DNA of 64,000 nt from Sva-07 sp963710625. Its GTDB lineage: Bacteria; Actinomycetota; Acidimicrobiia; Acidimicrobiales; Ilumatobacteraceae. The DNA lies in contig CAVQBG010000010.1 of the NCBI GenBank assembly GCA_963710625.1, positions 1 to 64,000 of the forward strand, written 5' to 3'. Below the pieces are notes generated by a model. That model searched no databases and was not told the DNA's origin. It worked only from the letters and a program-made list of their open reading frames with translations. A program made the position numbers and the translations under genes. Positions 1 to 9,319 of the stretch are shown piece after piece (positions within the stretch are counted from its first letter, which is position 1; each line of letters begins with the position of its first letter).

Positions 1-439
1 TGGAACATCGTGCTCGTGATCGGTGTCACCTCCTGGCCGTCGACGGCGCGACTCCTCCGCTCCCAGGTCCTCACCGTCAAGACCCGGCTCTTCGTTCGAC
101 CGGTCCCGAGCGCTCGGCGCACGACGGCCCCACATCGTGGCGCGTCACGTACTCGCCGAACGTCGCGCCGCTCATCCTCGCGAGCGTGACGCTCGCCGTG
201 CCGATCGCCATCCTCACCGAGACCAGCCTTGCGTTCCTCGGCCTGGCCGACCCGAGCCAGACGTCGTGGGGCAAGACGCTCGAGGAGGCGTTCGGCGCCG
301 GCGCGATCGGTCGCAATGCGTGGTGGTACCACTTCCCGGCCGGCCTCGGCATCGTCGCGGTCGTACTCGCCTTCACCCTGTTCGGCCGCGGCTCGAGGAG
401 TTGCTCGATCCGCGTCTGCGAGAGGGCGGTGGCCGATGA
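1..439 (+). pseudogene. ABC importer permease, C-terminal part (OppC/DppC-like), frame broken
   Basis: C-terminal part of an inner-membrane permease of the oligopeptide/nickel (Opp/Dpp) ABC importer family. The protein is readable only by changing frame: TSWPSTARLLRSQVLTVKTR at the start, a middle part with SRALGARRPHIV, then APLILASVTLAVPIAILTETSLAFLGL, and an end matching the usual '...LEELLDPRLRE' tail. Frame changes fall near 75, 160 and 393. The stop at 437-439 overlaps the ATG of the following ATPase by 4 bp, as in an intact operon. The 5' end lies outside the window. Consensus error seems more likely than true decay because every piece is well conserved. Confidence 0.75.
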
Positions 440-1415
440 ACGTGTTGGAGCTGCGCGACCTGTGTGTCACGTACCGCTCCGACCGAGGTCACGTGCCCAC
501 GGTGCGCGGCGTCGATCTGTCGATCGCTCCGGGTGAGACCGTCGGCCTCGCCGGCGAATCGGGCTGTGGTAAGTCGACGATCGCAGCGACGGTGCTACGG
601 CTGTTGCCCGGGGACGCTCTCGTCGAGGGCGAGGTCCTGCTCAACGGCGAGGACGTCTACGCCATGAAGCCCGGTCGCCTGCGTGCGGTGAGGTGGACGG
701 CCGCCGCGATCGTCTTCCAGGGCGCGCTCCACTCGCTCAACCCGGTGCGCCGCGTCGGCGAACAGATCCAAGAGGCGATGCTGATCCACACCGATCGGGG
801 GGCGACCGGCAAACAGGCGATCACCGACCGCGTGCTCGAACTGCTCGAACGTGTCGGCCTTCGTGCCGACCTCGCTCGGTCGTACCCGCACCAGGATGTC
901 GGGCGGTCAACGCCAGCGTGTGCTCATCGCCCTCGCGCTGGCGTGCGAACCCGACCTGTTGATCGCCGACGAGCCGACCGCTGCGCTCGACGTGATGGTG
1001 CAGGCCCAGGTGTTGGAACTGCTGGCCGAGTTCCAGCACGATCGCGGGCTGGCGCTGTTGTTCATCACCCACGACCTCTCGGTGCTCAACAGCACGTGTG
1101 AACGCCTCGTGGTCATGTACGCCGGGCGTGTGGTGGAGGAGGGCCGAGCGTCGACGTCTTCGCCGCTCCGGAGCATCCCTACACGCGCGAGCGCTGGCAA
1201 GGTGCCTTCCCGACCATCGGCGACAGCTGCGCTCGCGGATGCGACCGTCCGGTCTTCCGGGCGACCCGCCCGATCCGGCCGACCTCCCCGGCGGGTGCCC
1301 GTTCCACCCTCGCTGCGACGCGGCGATCGAGGCCTGTTCGAGCGACGACGTTTGGCTCCGCAGCGTCGGCCCCGTCCGTTCCGCTGCCTGCGTGCACGTG
1401 GCGGTGCGAGCGTGA
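436..1415 (+). CDS. Peptide-type ABC importer ATPase (OppD/DppD-like), frameshifted
   Basis: Cytoplasmic ATPase that would power the Opp/Dpp-type importer whose permease precedes it. In the first frame: Walker A GESGCGKST, Q-loop FQGALHSLNPV. After a shift near 893: signature MSGGQRQRV, Walker B LLIADEPTAALD and the H-loop FITHDL. After further shifts near 1147 and 1232: 'SVDVFAAPEHPYTR' and the family's C-terminal 'GCPFHPRC' oligopeptide-ATPase motif with its cysteines. The total of about 326 codons is the normal length, so the gene is probably intact in the organism. It overlaps the neighbours on both sides by 4 bp. Substrate (peptide, nickel or other) cannot be told from the sequence. Confidence 0.8.
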
Positions 1416-2402
1416 GCGAGCTGCTGGAGCTCCGTGGTGTCGAGGTCACCTACGCCGCCGGCGGACGGTCCGGAGCGGGTGCCGTCCGAGCCGTCGATGG
1501 CGTCGATCTCACCGTCGCAGCGGGCGAGGTGCTCGCACTCGTCGGTGAGTCGGGCTGCGGCAAGACGACCCTAATCCGCTCCGATCATCGGGCTCGAACC
1601 GATGTCGGCGGGATCGATCCGGTTCGACGGCGAACCGCTCACCGCCAAGGCGGTCGACCTGCGGGCGCTGCGACGTCGGGTGCAGATGATCTTCCAGGAC
1701 CCGACCGGCGCCCTCAACCCACGTGCGACGATCTACGAGGCCGTCGCCGAAGGTGTCCGCATCCACAAGCTGCGGGGTTCCGAGACCGATGTCGTGGCCA
1801 CCGCGTTGGCGGAGCCGGCCTTCGTCCCCGAGCGGTACATGCCGCGGTTCCCCCATGAAGTGTCGGGCGGCCAACGCCAGCGCGTCCTCATCGCTGGCGC
1901 GATGGTCCTCGGTCCGCAGCTCCTGCTCGCCGACGAACCGGTGGCGTCGCTCGACGCATCGGTCCGCGGCGAGATCCTCGCGCTGATGCGGACGCTCGTC
2001 GACACCACCGGCGTGTCGATCGTGGTCGTGACGCACGACCTCGGTCTCGCCTGGAACATCGCTGATCGGATCGCCGTGATGTACCTGGGCCGGATCGTGG
2101 AGATCGGTGACGCCGAAGACCTACTCGCCGAGCCTCGGCACCCGTACACGCGGGCGCTGCTGTCGGTGGTTCCCGAAGCGGAACGGATGGAGCAACAGAT
2201 TCTCACCGGCGAGACACCGGACCCCTCGAACATCCCGTCGGGTTGTCGGTTCCATCCGCGATGTCCGGTCGTCGCATCCGGCGAGGCGGAGCGTCTCGGC
2301 ATCCTGGACCAGTGTCGCGGCGTCGACGTCGCGCTGGTGGCCTCCGGCGACGGCTCACGCGCGGTCGCGTGTCACGCCGTCGCGGTCACGCGCGGCGAGT
2401 GA
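1412..2402 (+). CDS. Peptide-type ABC importer ATPase (OppF/DppF-like), one frameshift
   Basis: Second ATPase of the importer. The GTG start at 1412 overlaps the previous stop (GTGA). Walker A GESGCGKTT sits in the first frame. An extra base near 1572 shifts the frame, after which 'IIGLEPMSAGSIRFDGEPL', QMIFQDPTGALNPR, signature VSGGQRQRV, Walker B LLLADEPVASLD, H-loop VVTHDLG and the C-terminal GCRFHPRCP motif follow. About 330 codons is the normal OppF length. It ends the operon visible here and overlaps the end of the convergent zinc-ribbon gene by 17 bp. Confidence 0.82.
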
Positions 2403-3685
2403 GCCGGTAGGTCGCGAGCGCGGCAGCGATCGCCAGGAGTGCCAGCGTCGAGACCATGCCGACGGTGGTGACTGCGTGCGGCACCGTGCTGGTGGCGCCG
2501 GGGTTGCGGTCGGCGATCCCGATCGGACGGTCACCGAGTTCGGTGAGCGAGGTGATCCACAGGGTCGCAGCGACCGTGACACCACCGGCCGCGAGGCCGA
2601 GTCCCCAGCTGCGAACGATCAGCATGCCGACCATGACTGCGATCCCGATCAGCGCCACCTGGCCCAGGCGTCCGGCGAAGAACGCCGTGGGCAGATCCTG
2701 GCTCGGGTCCGTCGGATCGGAAGTTGTCGGCGAAGTCAGCCTGACCGACCGGCACCAACGGCCCGAAGGCGAGGATCACCCCGGCCACTGCGGTGACGGC
2801 GGCGACGAGCGGGTTGAGTGCCGGGCGACCGCCGGTGCCGACTGATCGCAGTGACGCGATGAACACGAGCAGGCCGATCACACCCACGCCGAGGATCAGC
2901 CACCAGCCGAGGTCGCGGGTGACGCGCAGGACGAAGACCTCCGACGAGGTGCGCGTGATCGACTCGGCCACGGCGATCGGGACCTCGGCGAGACCGATCG
3001 AGAGTCCGGCCCAACCTGCGAGCGCGAGACCTGCTCCGCCTGCCACACCGGCACCCCAGCGGAGCCCGAAGCAGGCGAGGAGGCTGCCGATCACCATGGC
3101 CGCCGCGCCGGCGAAGACGGCGAGGTCGAGGTTGGTCCCGAGGTCGGCGAGCGTGCGGGAGCCGGTGACGATCCCGGGGGCGGGGCGGGTGGTGCGAATG
3201 TCGACGACGTCGGCGACGATCGTCATCAGCGCTGCGGCGATGCCGAAGATCGAGAGGATGAAGATCGCTCGCAGCTTGAACGGCTCGCGCGGTGTCGGAT
3301 ACTCCGCCAGGTCGGCCTCGTCGAAGACGGCGGGTGTCTCGGCCGTCTCGTCGATCGCCATGACCGCGACCGGAATCGTGTCGGGCTCCGTCGAGGGCGC
3401 CACCGGTGGTGGCGGCTCGACGACGGCGTCGACCGGCTCGGTCGGCAAGGTGTCGATCGGTTGGGTGGGCAGGTCGGCGTCGATCGTGGTGGGTGGGGTG
3501 TCGATCGGTTGGGTGGGCAGGTCGGCGTCGATCGTGGTGGGTGGGGTGTCGATCGGTTGGGTGGGCAGGTCGGCGTCGATCGAGTTCGGTGGCGGCAGTG
3601 GTCCTGCGGGCGCGAGCGGTCGCCCGCACTCGTGGCAGAACTTCTGGTGCTCGGCGACGTCGACCCCGCAGTCAGGACATCCCAT
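2386..3685 (-). CDS. Zinc-ribbon membrane protein with triplicated Pro/Thr linker (frameshift near 2725)
   Basis: Function not recognised. Begins MGCPDCGVDVAEHQKFCHECG, a zinc ribbon with two CxxC knuckles. Three copies of a 16-residue unit (DADLPTQPIDTPPT core) follow, then an acidic linker and six to eight hydrophobic segments. The frame breaks near 2725; the continuing frame, ending at 2386, encodes more hydrophobic helices (GIAVMVGMLIVRSWGLGLAA), so the intact protein is about 430 residues. The ATG at 3685 lies 7 nt after a TACAGT box. Zinc-ribbon plus transmembrane architecture is common in actinobacterial proteins of unknown role. Confidence 0.7.
3451..3583. repeat. 48-bp tandem repeat, three copies, inside the zinc-ribbon gene
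   Basis: Units start at 3451, 3499 and 3547 with a period of exactly 48 bp (16 codons). The first two are identical and the third is cut short before the variable tail. The repeat keeps the reading frame, so copy number can change linker length without a frameshift. Confidence 0.95.
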
Positions 3686-3692
3686 GGCGATG

Positions 3693-3698
3693 ACTGTA
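3693..3698 (-). promoter_or_regulatory. Putative leaderless -10 box TACAGT for the zinc-ribbon gene
   Basis: TACAGT lies 7 nt upstream of the ATG at 3685 and there is no Shine-Dalgarno sequence between. It belongs to the recurrent TAnnnT class in this window. Confidence 0.55.
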
Positions 3699-3768
3699 CG
3701 GGGTCTCGACACCATTGGTCCGAGCGCGGCACCACCGCGGCAGCCGAACGGGGCGCGAGACTGTGTCG

Positions 3769-4683
3769 ATGGCGGGACGATTTGCCCCATCGCCCACCGG
3801 CGATCTCCACCTCGGGAACCTGCGAACGGCGGCGTTGGCGTGGCTGTCGGCCCGATCGCAGGGCCTGGGATTCATCGTGCGGATGGAGGATCTCGACCGT
3901 CATCAGTCCAGCCGCGACCACGAGCTGAGCCAGCTCCGGGATCTCGCCGCGATCGGGCTCGACTGGGACGGCCCGGTGATTCGTCAGAGCGAACGATTCG
4001 ACCTGTACGAGCAGGCGATCACCGAACTCTCCGGTCTCGGTCTCGTGTACGAGTGCTACTGCAGCCGGCGAGAGATCCGCGAGGAGATCGCTGCTGCGAG
4101 CCAGGCGCCCCACGGCCCGCCCGGGTCCTACCCGGGGACATGCCGCGACCTGTCGGCGAGCCAGCGGGCCCGACGCCGGGCAGCGGGTCGACCGCCGGCG
4201 CTTCGGCTGCGATCCGATGGGCGCACGATCGAGTTCGTCGACCGGGTCCTCGGACCGGTTGAGGGTGTGGTCGACGATGTCGTCCTGCGACGAAACGACG
4301 GCGTGCCGGCCTACAACCTGGCGGTCGTGATCGACGACGCCGACCAAGGGGTGACCGAGGTGGTGCGAGGTGACGACCTCGTCTCGTCGACCCCGCGCCA
4401 GATCCGGCTCCAGGAACTGCTGGGCCTGCCCCGGCCGCAGTACGCGCACGTGCCGCTCGTCGTCGACGCGGACGGCGAGCGATTGGCGAAACGCGCCGAG
4501 ATGGCGGTGACGCTGCACGACCTCGACGCGAGCGGCGTGGACGTCACCGAGACGATCCGCTGGATCACCGGGAGCGTCGGCAACTTGACGACCGCGCTGC
4601 GTGAACTCGCGACGCTCTTCGACGTCGCCGCGATCGATCCCGACCCCTGTCCGGTACCGCCCTGGGCGGTTCGCGCGGGCTGA
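3769..4683 (+). CDS. gluQ: Glutamyl-Q tRNA(Asp) synthetase
   Basis: Activates glutamate and transfers it to the queuosine base of tRNA(Asp); a tRNA-modifying paralogue of glutamyl-tRNA synthetase that lacks the anticodon-binding domain. Seen: RFAPSPTGDLHLGNLRTA with the class I HLGN signature, the zinc-site cysteines in YECYCS and YPGTC, and a KMSKS-like site RLAKRAEM. The length of 304 residues fits the short GluQ family rather than full GltX (about 470). Start chosen at ATG 3769 (MAGRF); a GTG two codons earlier is possible. Divergent from the zinc-ribbon gene. Confidence 0.9.
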   Translation: MAGRFAPSPTGDLHLGNLRTAALAWLSARSQGLGFIVRMEDLDRHQSSRDHELSQLRDLAAIGLDWDGPVIRQSERFDLYEQAITELSGLGLVYECYCSRREIREEIAAASQAPHGPPGSYPGTCRDLSASQRARRRAAGRPPALRLRSDGRTIEFVDRVLGPVEGVVDDVVLRRNDGVPAYNLAVVIDDADQGVTEVVRGDDLVSSTPRQIRLQELLGLPRPQYAHVPLVVDADGERLAKRAEMAVTLHDLDASGVDVTETIRWITGSVGNLTTALRELATLFDVAAIDPDPCPVPPWAVRAG

Positions 4684-4803
4684 TTCTCCCTCCAGGCTCC
4701 GGAACGCCGACAGGGGCTGCACCGCTCACGGGTCGTCCGCCGGCCGGATCGAACGAAGCGATGAACATCGGGCTGGTGCCGACACGGTCGCGGACGAGAC
4801 CGT

Positions 4804-4809
4804 TAGGCT
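4804..4809 (+). promoter_or_regulatory. Putative -10 box TAGGCT for the L,D-transpeptidase
   Basis: TAGGCT ends 8 nt before the GTG at 4818, consistent with a leaderless or nearly leaderless transcript. The spacing is slightly longer than in the best examples. Confidence 0.4.
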
Positions 4810-4817
4810 CACTGTCC

Positions 4818-5765
4818 GTGGTGGAGAAGGAGCGTCGTCGCGGGGTGATCGGCACCGTTGTGGTGTTCGGCGCGGTCGTGCTCGCGGGGTGTGCCACGGC
4901 GGTCACGAGCGGATCGGGCGGCGAGGGTGCGAGCGCGTCGCCGCAGGGGGCGATCGCCGCGAGCGACGACGTCACGATCGCTCCGGTGTCCACCACGACA
5001 CCGCCCACGACCGCACCGCCCACGACGCAGGCGCCGCCCACCACCGAAGCCCCCACCACCACGGCACCGCCCACCACCGCACCGCCCACCACGGTGGTGC
5101 CCGTGATCGAGATGGTCGACGCGATCGACCCCCCACTCCAGGCGGTCGGCACCAGCGGTGGCAACGAAACCGCCCGCATCCAGCTGCGTCTGATCCAACT
5201 CGGGTTCTGGCTGTCGGCTGCCGACGGCCAGTACGGGCTCACGACGAAACAAGCCGTGATGGCCTTCGAGAAGTACATGGGCCTCGAGGCCGACGGCAAG
5301 GTCGACCAGCCGACCGCCGAGGCACTCACCGCGATCACGGAGCGGCCGAGGGCTCGTGCCAACTCCGGCACCCTCGTCGAGGTCGACAAGGGCAAGCAGG
5401 TGTTGTTCTTCGTGATCGACGGACGCACCGAGTGGATCCTCAACACCTCCACCGGCAACGGCAAGGCGTACACCGAGGAGGACAAGAACACCCCCGGCGA
5501 GGTGATCAGCGGCGTGTCGCTCACCCCGAGCGGGCTGCACAAGGTCAATCGTGAGCGTCCCGACGGCTGGTGGGAGGGCGACCTCGGCGAGATCTACCGG
5601 CCGAAGTACTTCGTCGGCGGTGTGGCCGTCCACGGATCGAACAGCATCCCCGCCTATCCGGCATCGCACGGTTGTGTCCGCGTGAGCGTCCCGGCGATGG
5701 ACTGGATCTGGGACAGCGGCATCATGCCGATGAAGACCCCGGTCTGGGTCCACGACGGCGCCTGA
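4818..5765 (+). CDS. L,D-transpeptidase lipoprotein with peptidoglycan-binding domain
   Basis: Probably forms 3-3 cross-links or attaches protein to peptidoglycan outside the membrane. Signal peptide with lipobox VVLAGC, then a long Thr/Pro spacer (TTTPPTTAPPTT type), a PG_binding_1-like region (IQLRLIQLGFWLSAADGQYG) and a C-terminal YkuD domain with the signature HGSNSIPAYPASHGCVRV; the catalytic Cys is in SHGCVR near residue 286. GTG at 4818 or 4821 places the signal peptide correctly; an ATG at 4761 would add an unlikely charged leader. A TAGGCT box lies 8 nt before 4818. Confidence 0.9.
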   Translation: MVEKERRRGVIGTVVVFGAVVLAGCATAVTSGSGGEGASASPQGAIAASDDVTIAPVSTTTPPTTAPPTTQAPPTTEAPTTTAPPTTAPPTTVVPVIEMVDAIDPPLQAVGTSGGNETARIQLRLIQLGFWLSAADGQYGLTTKQAVMAFEKYMGLEADGKVDQPTAEALTAITERPRARANSGTLVEVDKGKQVLFFVIDGRTEWILNTSTGNGKAYTEEDKNTPGEVISGVSLTPSGLHKVNRERPDGWWEGDLGEIYRPKYFVGGVAVHGSNSIPAYPASHGCVRVSVPAMDWIWDSGIMPMKTPVWVHDGA

Positions 5766-5866
5766 CTCACGACGTCCGAGATCGCCAGCGGGCGACGGGT
5801 TCGATCACCGGTCGGCGCACCTCCGCTGACTGACGCCGAGGGTCGGCCATCTGGGAGACTCCCGCC

Positions 5867-8788
5867 ATGCTGCCGTCAATCGGAGACATCCGGCCATGGG
5901 CCGACCCCCACGTCGTCTCGCTGGGCCGCCTCGACATGCGACCGCCGACGACGGCGGCAGCGTCGCTCGACGACGTCCGCACGGGTGCTCCCTCCCGCTG
6001 GCGGCGGTCGCTGAACGGGCGGTGGGACTTCCGGTTGTTCGACAAGCCGGACGACGTCCCGGCCAACGCCGTCGTGCGTCCGGCGTCCGGGCGGGGATGG
6101 ACGAAGGTCACGGTGCCCGGCAACTGGACCCTGCAGGACGTCGGCGACCTCCCGCAGTACACCAACGTCCGGATGCCGTTCCCGGGTCCGCCGCCCCGTC
6201 TGCCCGAGCGCAACCCGACCGGCGTGTACCGGCGCCGCCTGACGATCCCGGCGGGTTGGACCGGGCGACAGATCGTCCTCCACCTCGGTGGCGCAGAGAG
6301 CGTCCACGCGGTGTACCTCAACGGCACCTTCGTCGGCTACGGCACCGACAGCCGCCTGGCGAGCGAGTACGACATCACCGATGTGGCCCGGCCCGGCCCC
6401 AACGACCTCGCGATCGTCGTGGTGCGCTGGAGCGCGCACAGCTACGTCGAGGACCAGGACCAGTGGTGGATGGCCGGACTGCACCGAGAGGTGTTCGTCG
6501 AAGCTCGTGCCGACGTACACCTCGGCAGCCTCGTGTGCGATGCCGACCTCGATGGCACCGTCGGCACGCTCGAGACACGCGCCACGCTCGCCGGTCTGCG
6601 TCCACCCGAGTCCGGTTGGCAGGTCCGTTTCGCGCTCCAGACGATCGGGGGGCGTCGGATCGGCCGTGCGGTCACCGCTCGTCTCCGATCGCGATTCGAC
6701 CAGCCGTACGTGTTCACCGGGCACATCGCCACCGCACAGTTCCGCGTCGACGACGTCGAGGCGTGGTCCGCCGAGTCACCGACACGGTACCGCGTCGTGG
6801 CGGAGCTGCTCGATCCCGACGGTGACGTCACCGAGGTCCACGAGCAACTCATCGGATTCCGTTCGGTCCAGGTGCGCGATCGGCAGCTCCTCGTGAACGG
6901 TGAACCGGTCTGGATCTTCGGCGTCAATCGCCACGACCACCACCCGACGCGGGGCAAGGCGGTCACGGTCGATGACATGCGCGACGACCTGCTCGCCATG
7001 CGACGACACAACATCACCGCGGTGCGCTGCTCCCACTATCCGAACGACCCGCGTTTCCTCGACCTCTGCGACGAGATCGGGATGTACGTCGTCGACGAGG
7101 CCAACATCGAGAGCCACGCCTACAACACGAGTCTCTGCAACGACCCCCGCTACCGGTCGACGTGGCTGTCGCGAGGTGCGCGGATGGTCGAGCGCGACCG
7201 CAACCATCCCAGCGTGATCATGTGGTCGCTCGGCAACGAGTCCGGGTACGGCGCAAACCACGATGCGCTCGCAGGATGGATCCGTCGCAGCGACCCTTCG
7301 CGCCCGCTGCACTACGAGGGAGCCGTGTTCCACGACGGATGGATCGACGGGGGGCTGGCTGCGTCCGACGTGGTCTGCCCGATGTACCCGACGATCGAGG
7401 CGATCGAGGCCTACGGCCGACAGGGCCTCGGCGATCGACCGCTGATCATGTGCGAGTACAGCCACGCGATGGGCAACTCCAACGGATCGTTGGCCGACTA
7501 CTGGGACGTGATCACGTCGACACCCGGATTGCAGGGCGGCTTCATCTGGGAGTGGAAGGACCATGGTCTGCTCACCCGGCTGCCCAGCGGCAAGCGGGGT
7601 TTCGCCTACGGAGGCCAGTTCGGCGACGAACCCAACGACGGCAACTTCGTGGCCGACGGGCTGATGTCGGCCGACCTGCGCCCACATCCTGCGATGCAGG
7701 AGGTGGCGTGGGGGCACCGTCCGGTCGTCACGTCGCTCGCCGGCGACAGCCTCGCGATCACGAACCGGCGCAGCTTCACGGATCTCGACGACCTGGTCGC
7801 GACGTGGGAGCTCCTCGTCGCCGGTGAGGTCGTCGCGTCCGGCGATCTCGATGCTGCCGCCGCGGATGGTGGTCCGATCGGTCCGGCCTCGACGCTCGCG
7901 CTCGCGCTCCCGTGTGCCGTACCGGACTCACCCGACGCCCACCTCACGATCCGCTGGTTCCAACGCCGTGCCACCGCGTGGGCGCCGGCATCCCACCTCG
8001 TCGCCTGGGACCAACTGCAGCTCACTCCCATCGCTCCGTCCGGGACCCACGCACCCGCCGCACCCCAGACCGCGTCGACGGTCGCGCTCGCGAGCGCAGT
8101 GCAGCTGTGCGTGTTCAGGGCGCCGGTGGACAACGACGGGCTGAAGTTGATGCCGAACCTGGGGGAGGACTTCCAGGCGGGGACCAAGGCACTCAGCCGC
8201 TGGCGGCGAGGCGGCGTCGACCGGGTGGCAGCCGACCAACTCGTCGAGCACCATCACAGCATCGACACGCTGGCCGACGGGTCACAGGTCCACACCCACG
8301 AGGTGATCGTGCCCGATGAACTCGACGACCTCGCACGCGTCGGCGTCACCTTCGAGCTCCGGCGAGGCTTCGACGGCGTGCGCTGGTACGGCCGCGGGCC
8401 GCTGGAGAACTACCCCGACCGGTGCCGTGGAGCGGTGCTCGGGGTCTGGGAATCGGGCATCGACGCCCCTCCGTACCTCGTGCCGCAGGAGTTCGGTCTG
8501 CGCACCGACTGCCGGTGGTTCGAGTTCATCGACTCCTCGACAGCCGCCGTCGTCCGGCTCGACGTGCTCGATCCCACGGCGATGCACATCTCGGCGACGC
8601 GGTTCACCGACCAGGACCTCTACCACGCGAGCCACGAGACCGATCTTCGACCGCGACCGTCACTCGTGGTGCACGTCGATGTCGCCCACCGCGGGCTCGG
8701 CACGGCGAGCTGCGGTCCCGACGTGCTCGACCGGTATCGCATCGCGCCGGGCACCTACCGGTTCAGCTACCGCCTGTCGACATGTTGA
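5867..8788 (+). CDS. lacZ: Beta-galactosidase, glycoside hydrolase family 2 (LacZ type)
   Basis: Hydrolyses terminal beta-galactosides. 973 residues, close to E. coli LacZ (1024). Sugar-binding and immunoglobulin-like domains lead to the TIM barrel with NRHDHHP, acid/base Glu458 in LGNESGYG and nucleophile Glu530 in MCEYSHAMGNSNG, followed by the beta-galactosidase small-chain domain (WYGRGPLENYPDR). No signal peptide, so probably cytoplasmic. No sugar permease or regulator is adjacent. The 3' end overlaps the convergent DUF2510 gene by 26 bp. Substrate may be a galactoside other than lactose. Confidence 0.93.
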   Translation: MLPSIGDIRPWADPHVVSLGRLDMRPPTTAAASLDDVRTGAPSRWRRSLNGRWDFRLFDKPDDVPANAVVRPASGRGWTKVTVPGNWTLQDVGDLPQYTNVRMPFPGPPPRLPERNPTGVYRRRLTIPAGWTGRQIVLHLGGAESVHAVYLNGTFVGYGTDSRLASEYDITDVARPGPNDLAIVVVRWSAHSYVEDQDQWWMAGLHREVFVEARADVHLGSLVCDADLDGTVGTLETRATLAGLRPPESGWQVRFALQTIGGRRIGRAVTARLRSRFDQPYVFTGHIATAQFRVDDVEAWSAESPTRYRVVAELLDPDGDVTEVHEQLIGFRSVQVRDRQLLVNGEPVWIFGVNRHDHHPTRGKAVTVDDMRDDLLAMRRHNITAVRCSHYPNDPRFLDLCDEIGMYVVDEANIESHAYNTSLCNDPRYRSTWLSRGARMVERDRNHPSVIMWSLGNESGYGANHDALAGWIRRSDPSRPLHYEGAVFHDGWIDGGLAASDVVCPMYPTIEAIEAYGRQGLGDRPLIMCEYSHAMGNSNGSLADYWDVITSTPGLQGGFIWEWKDHGLLTRLPSGKRGFAYGGQFGDEPNDGNFVADGLMSADLRPHPAMQEVAWGHRPVVTSLAGDSLAITNRRSFTDLDDLVATWELLVAGEVVASGDLDAAAADGGPIGPASTLALALPCAVPDSPDAHLTIRWFQRRATAWAPASHLVAWDQLQLTPIAPSGTHAPAAPQTASTVALASAVQLCVFRAPVDNDGLKLMPNLGEDFQAGTKALSRWRRGGVDRVAADQLVEHHHSIDTLADGSQVHTHEVIVPDELDDLARVGVTFELRRGFDGVRWYGRGPLENYPDRCRGAVLGVWESGIDAPPYLVPQEFGLRTDCRWFEFIDSSTAAVVRLDVLDPTAMHISATRFTDQDLYHASHETDLRPRPSLVVHVDVAHRGLGTASCGPDVLDRYRIAPGTYRFSYRLSTC

Positions 8789-9317
8789 CCGGCGCGGATG
8801 GCCAGGTCCCAACCGGAGCGCTCTCCTGGTTGGTGAGGTTGTCGATGCGGTCGCCGATCCACTCGAACAGGCTCGCCTGCGCGACCACCTGGAACACGAA
8901 GTAGGCAACCAGGAGCACGATCGCGACGATCGCGGCGATCTTGATCCATCGGACGACGCGGCTGGAGTACTGCGAGATCAACGGTTCGATCTCCGCGCGC
9001 ATCGATCGGGCCTGGCGGGCGAACACATCGGCGGCCCGGTCGATCTCCTCGCGGGTCGCGCGGCGGACCTGGTCGATCACCTGCTGCGAGTCGGGGCGTC
9101 CCGCACGGCCCGCGGCGGCAGCGAAGGCGTCCTCCGTGGGCGGCACGTACCGGTGGGCCTGCTCGAACGCGGCCTGGCTCTCGAACGACAACAACTCGGC
9201 CTGGCTCGGAGGGGCCCGGCGGGCGTCGGTCCAGTCGAGGCCGTCCCACCACCGCAGTGCCGTCCGGCTCTCCGGATCCGGGTACCAACCCGCTCGGGGG
9301 GCATCGATGCGGCGCAC
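8763..9317 (-). CDS. DUF2510 membrane protein
   Basis: 184 residues. The N-terminal DUF2510 motif is AGWYPDPESRTALRWWDGLDWTDAR, a short Trp-rich domain common at the ends of actinobacterial membrane proteins. A helical, charged middle (about residues 40-115, probable coiled coil) leads to one transmembrane helix (IKIAAIVAIVLLVAYFVF) and a short tail. It starts 2 bp after the SPFH gene stops, so it is the third gene of an NfeD-SPFH-DUF2510 operon and may be a partner of the SPFH assembly. Exact role unknown. Confidence 0.75.
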   Translation of the reverse strand: MRRIDAPRAGWYPDPESRTALRWWDGLDWTDARRAPPSQAELLSFESQAAFEQAHRYVPPTEDAFAAAAGRAGRPDSQQVIDQVRRATREEIDRAADVFARQARSMRAEIEPLISQYSSRVVRWIKIAAIVAIVLLVAYFVFQVVAQASLFEWIGDRIDNLTNQESAPVGTWPSAPVNMSTGGS

Positions 9318-9319
9318 GG

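Noticed and set aside
3451..3583. CRISPR array
   Set aside because: The repeats are direct, contiguous, in frame, and have no spacers. No cas genes or spaced repeats were seen anywhere in the window.
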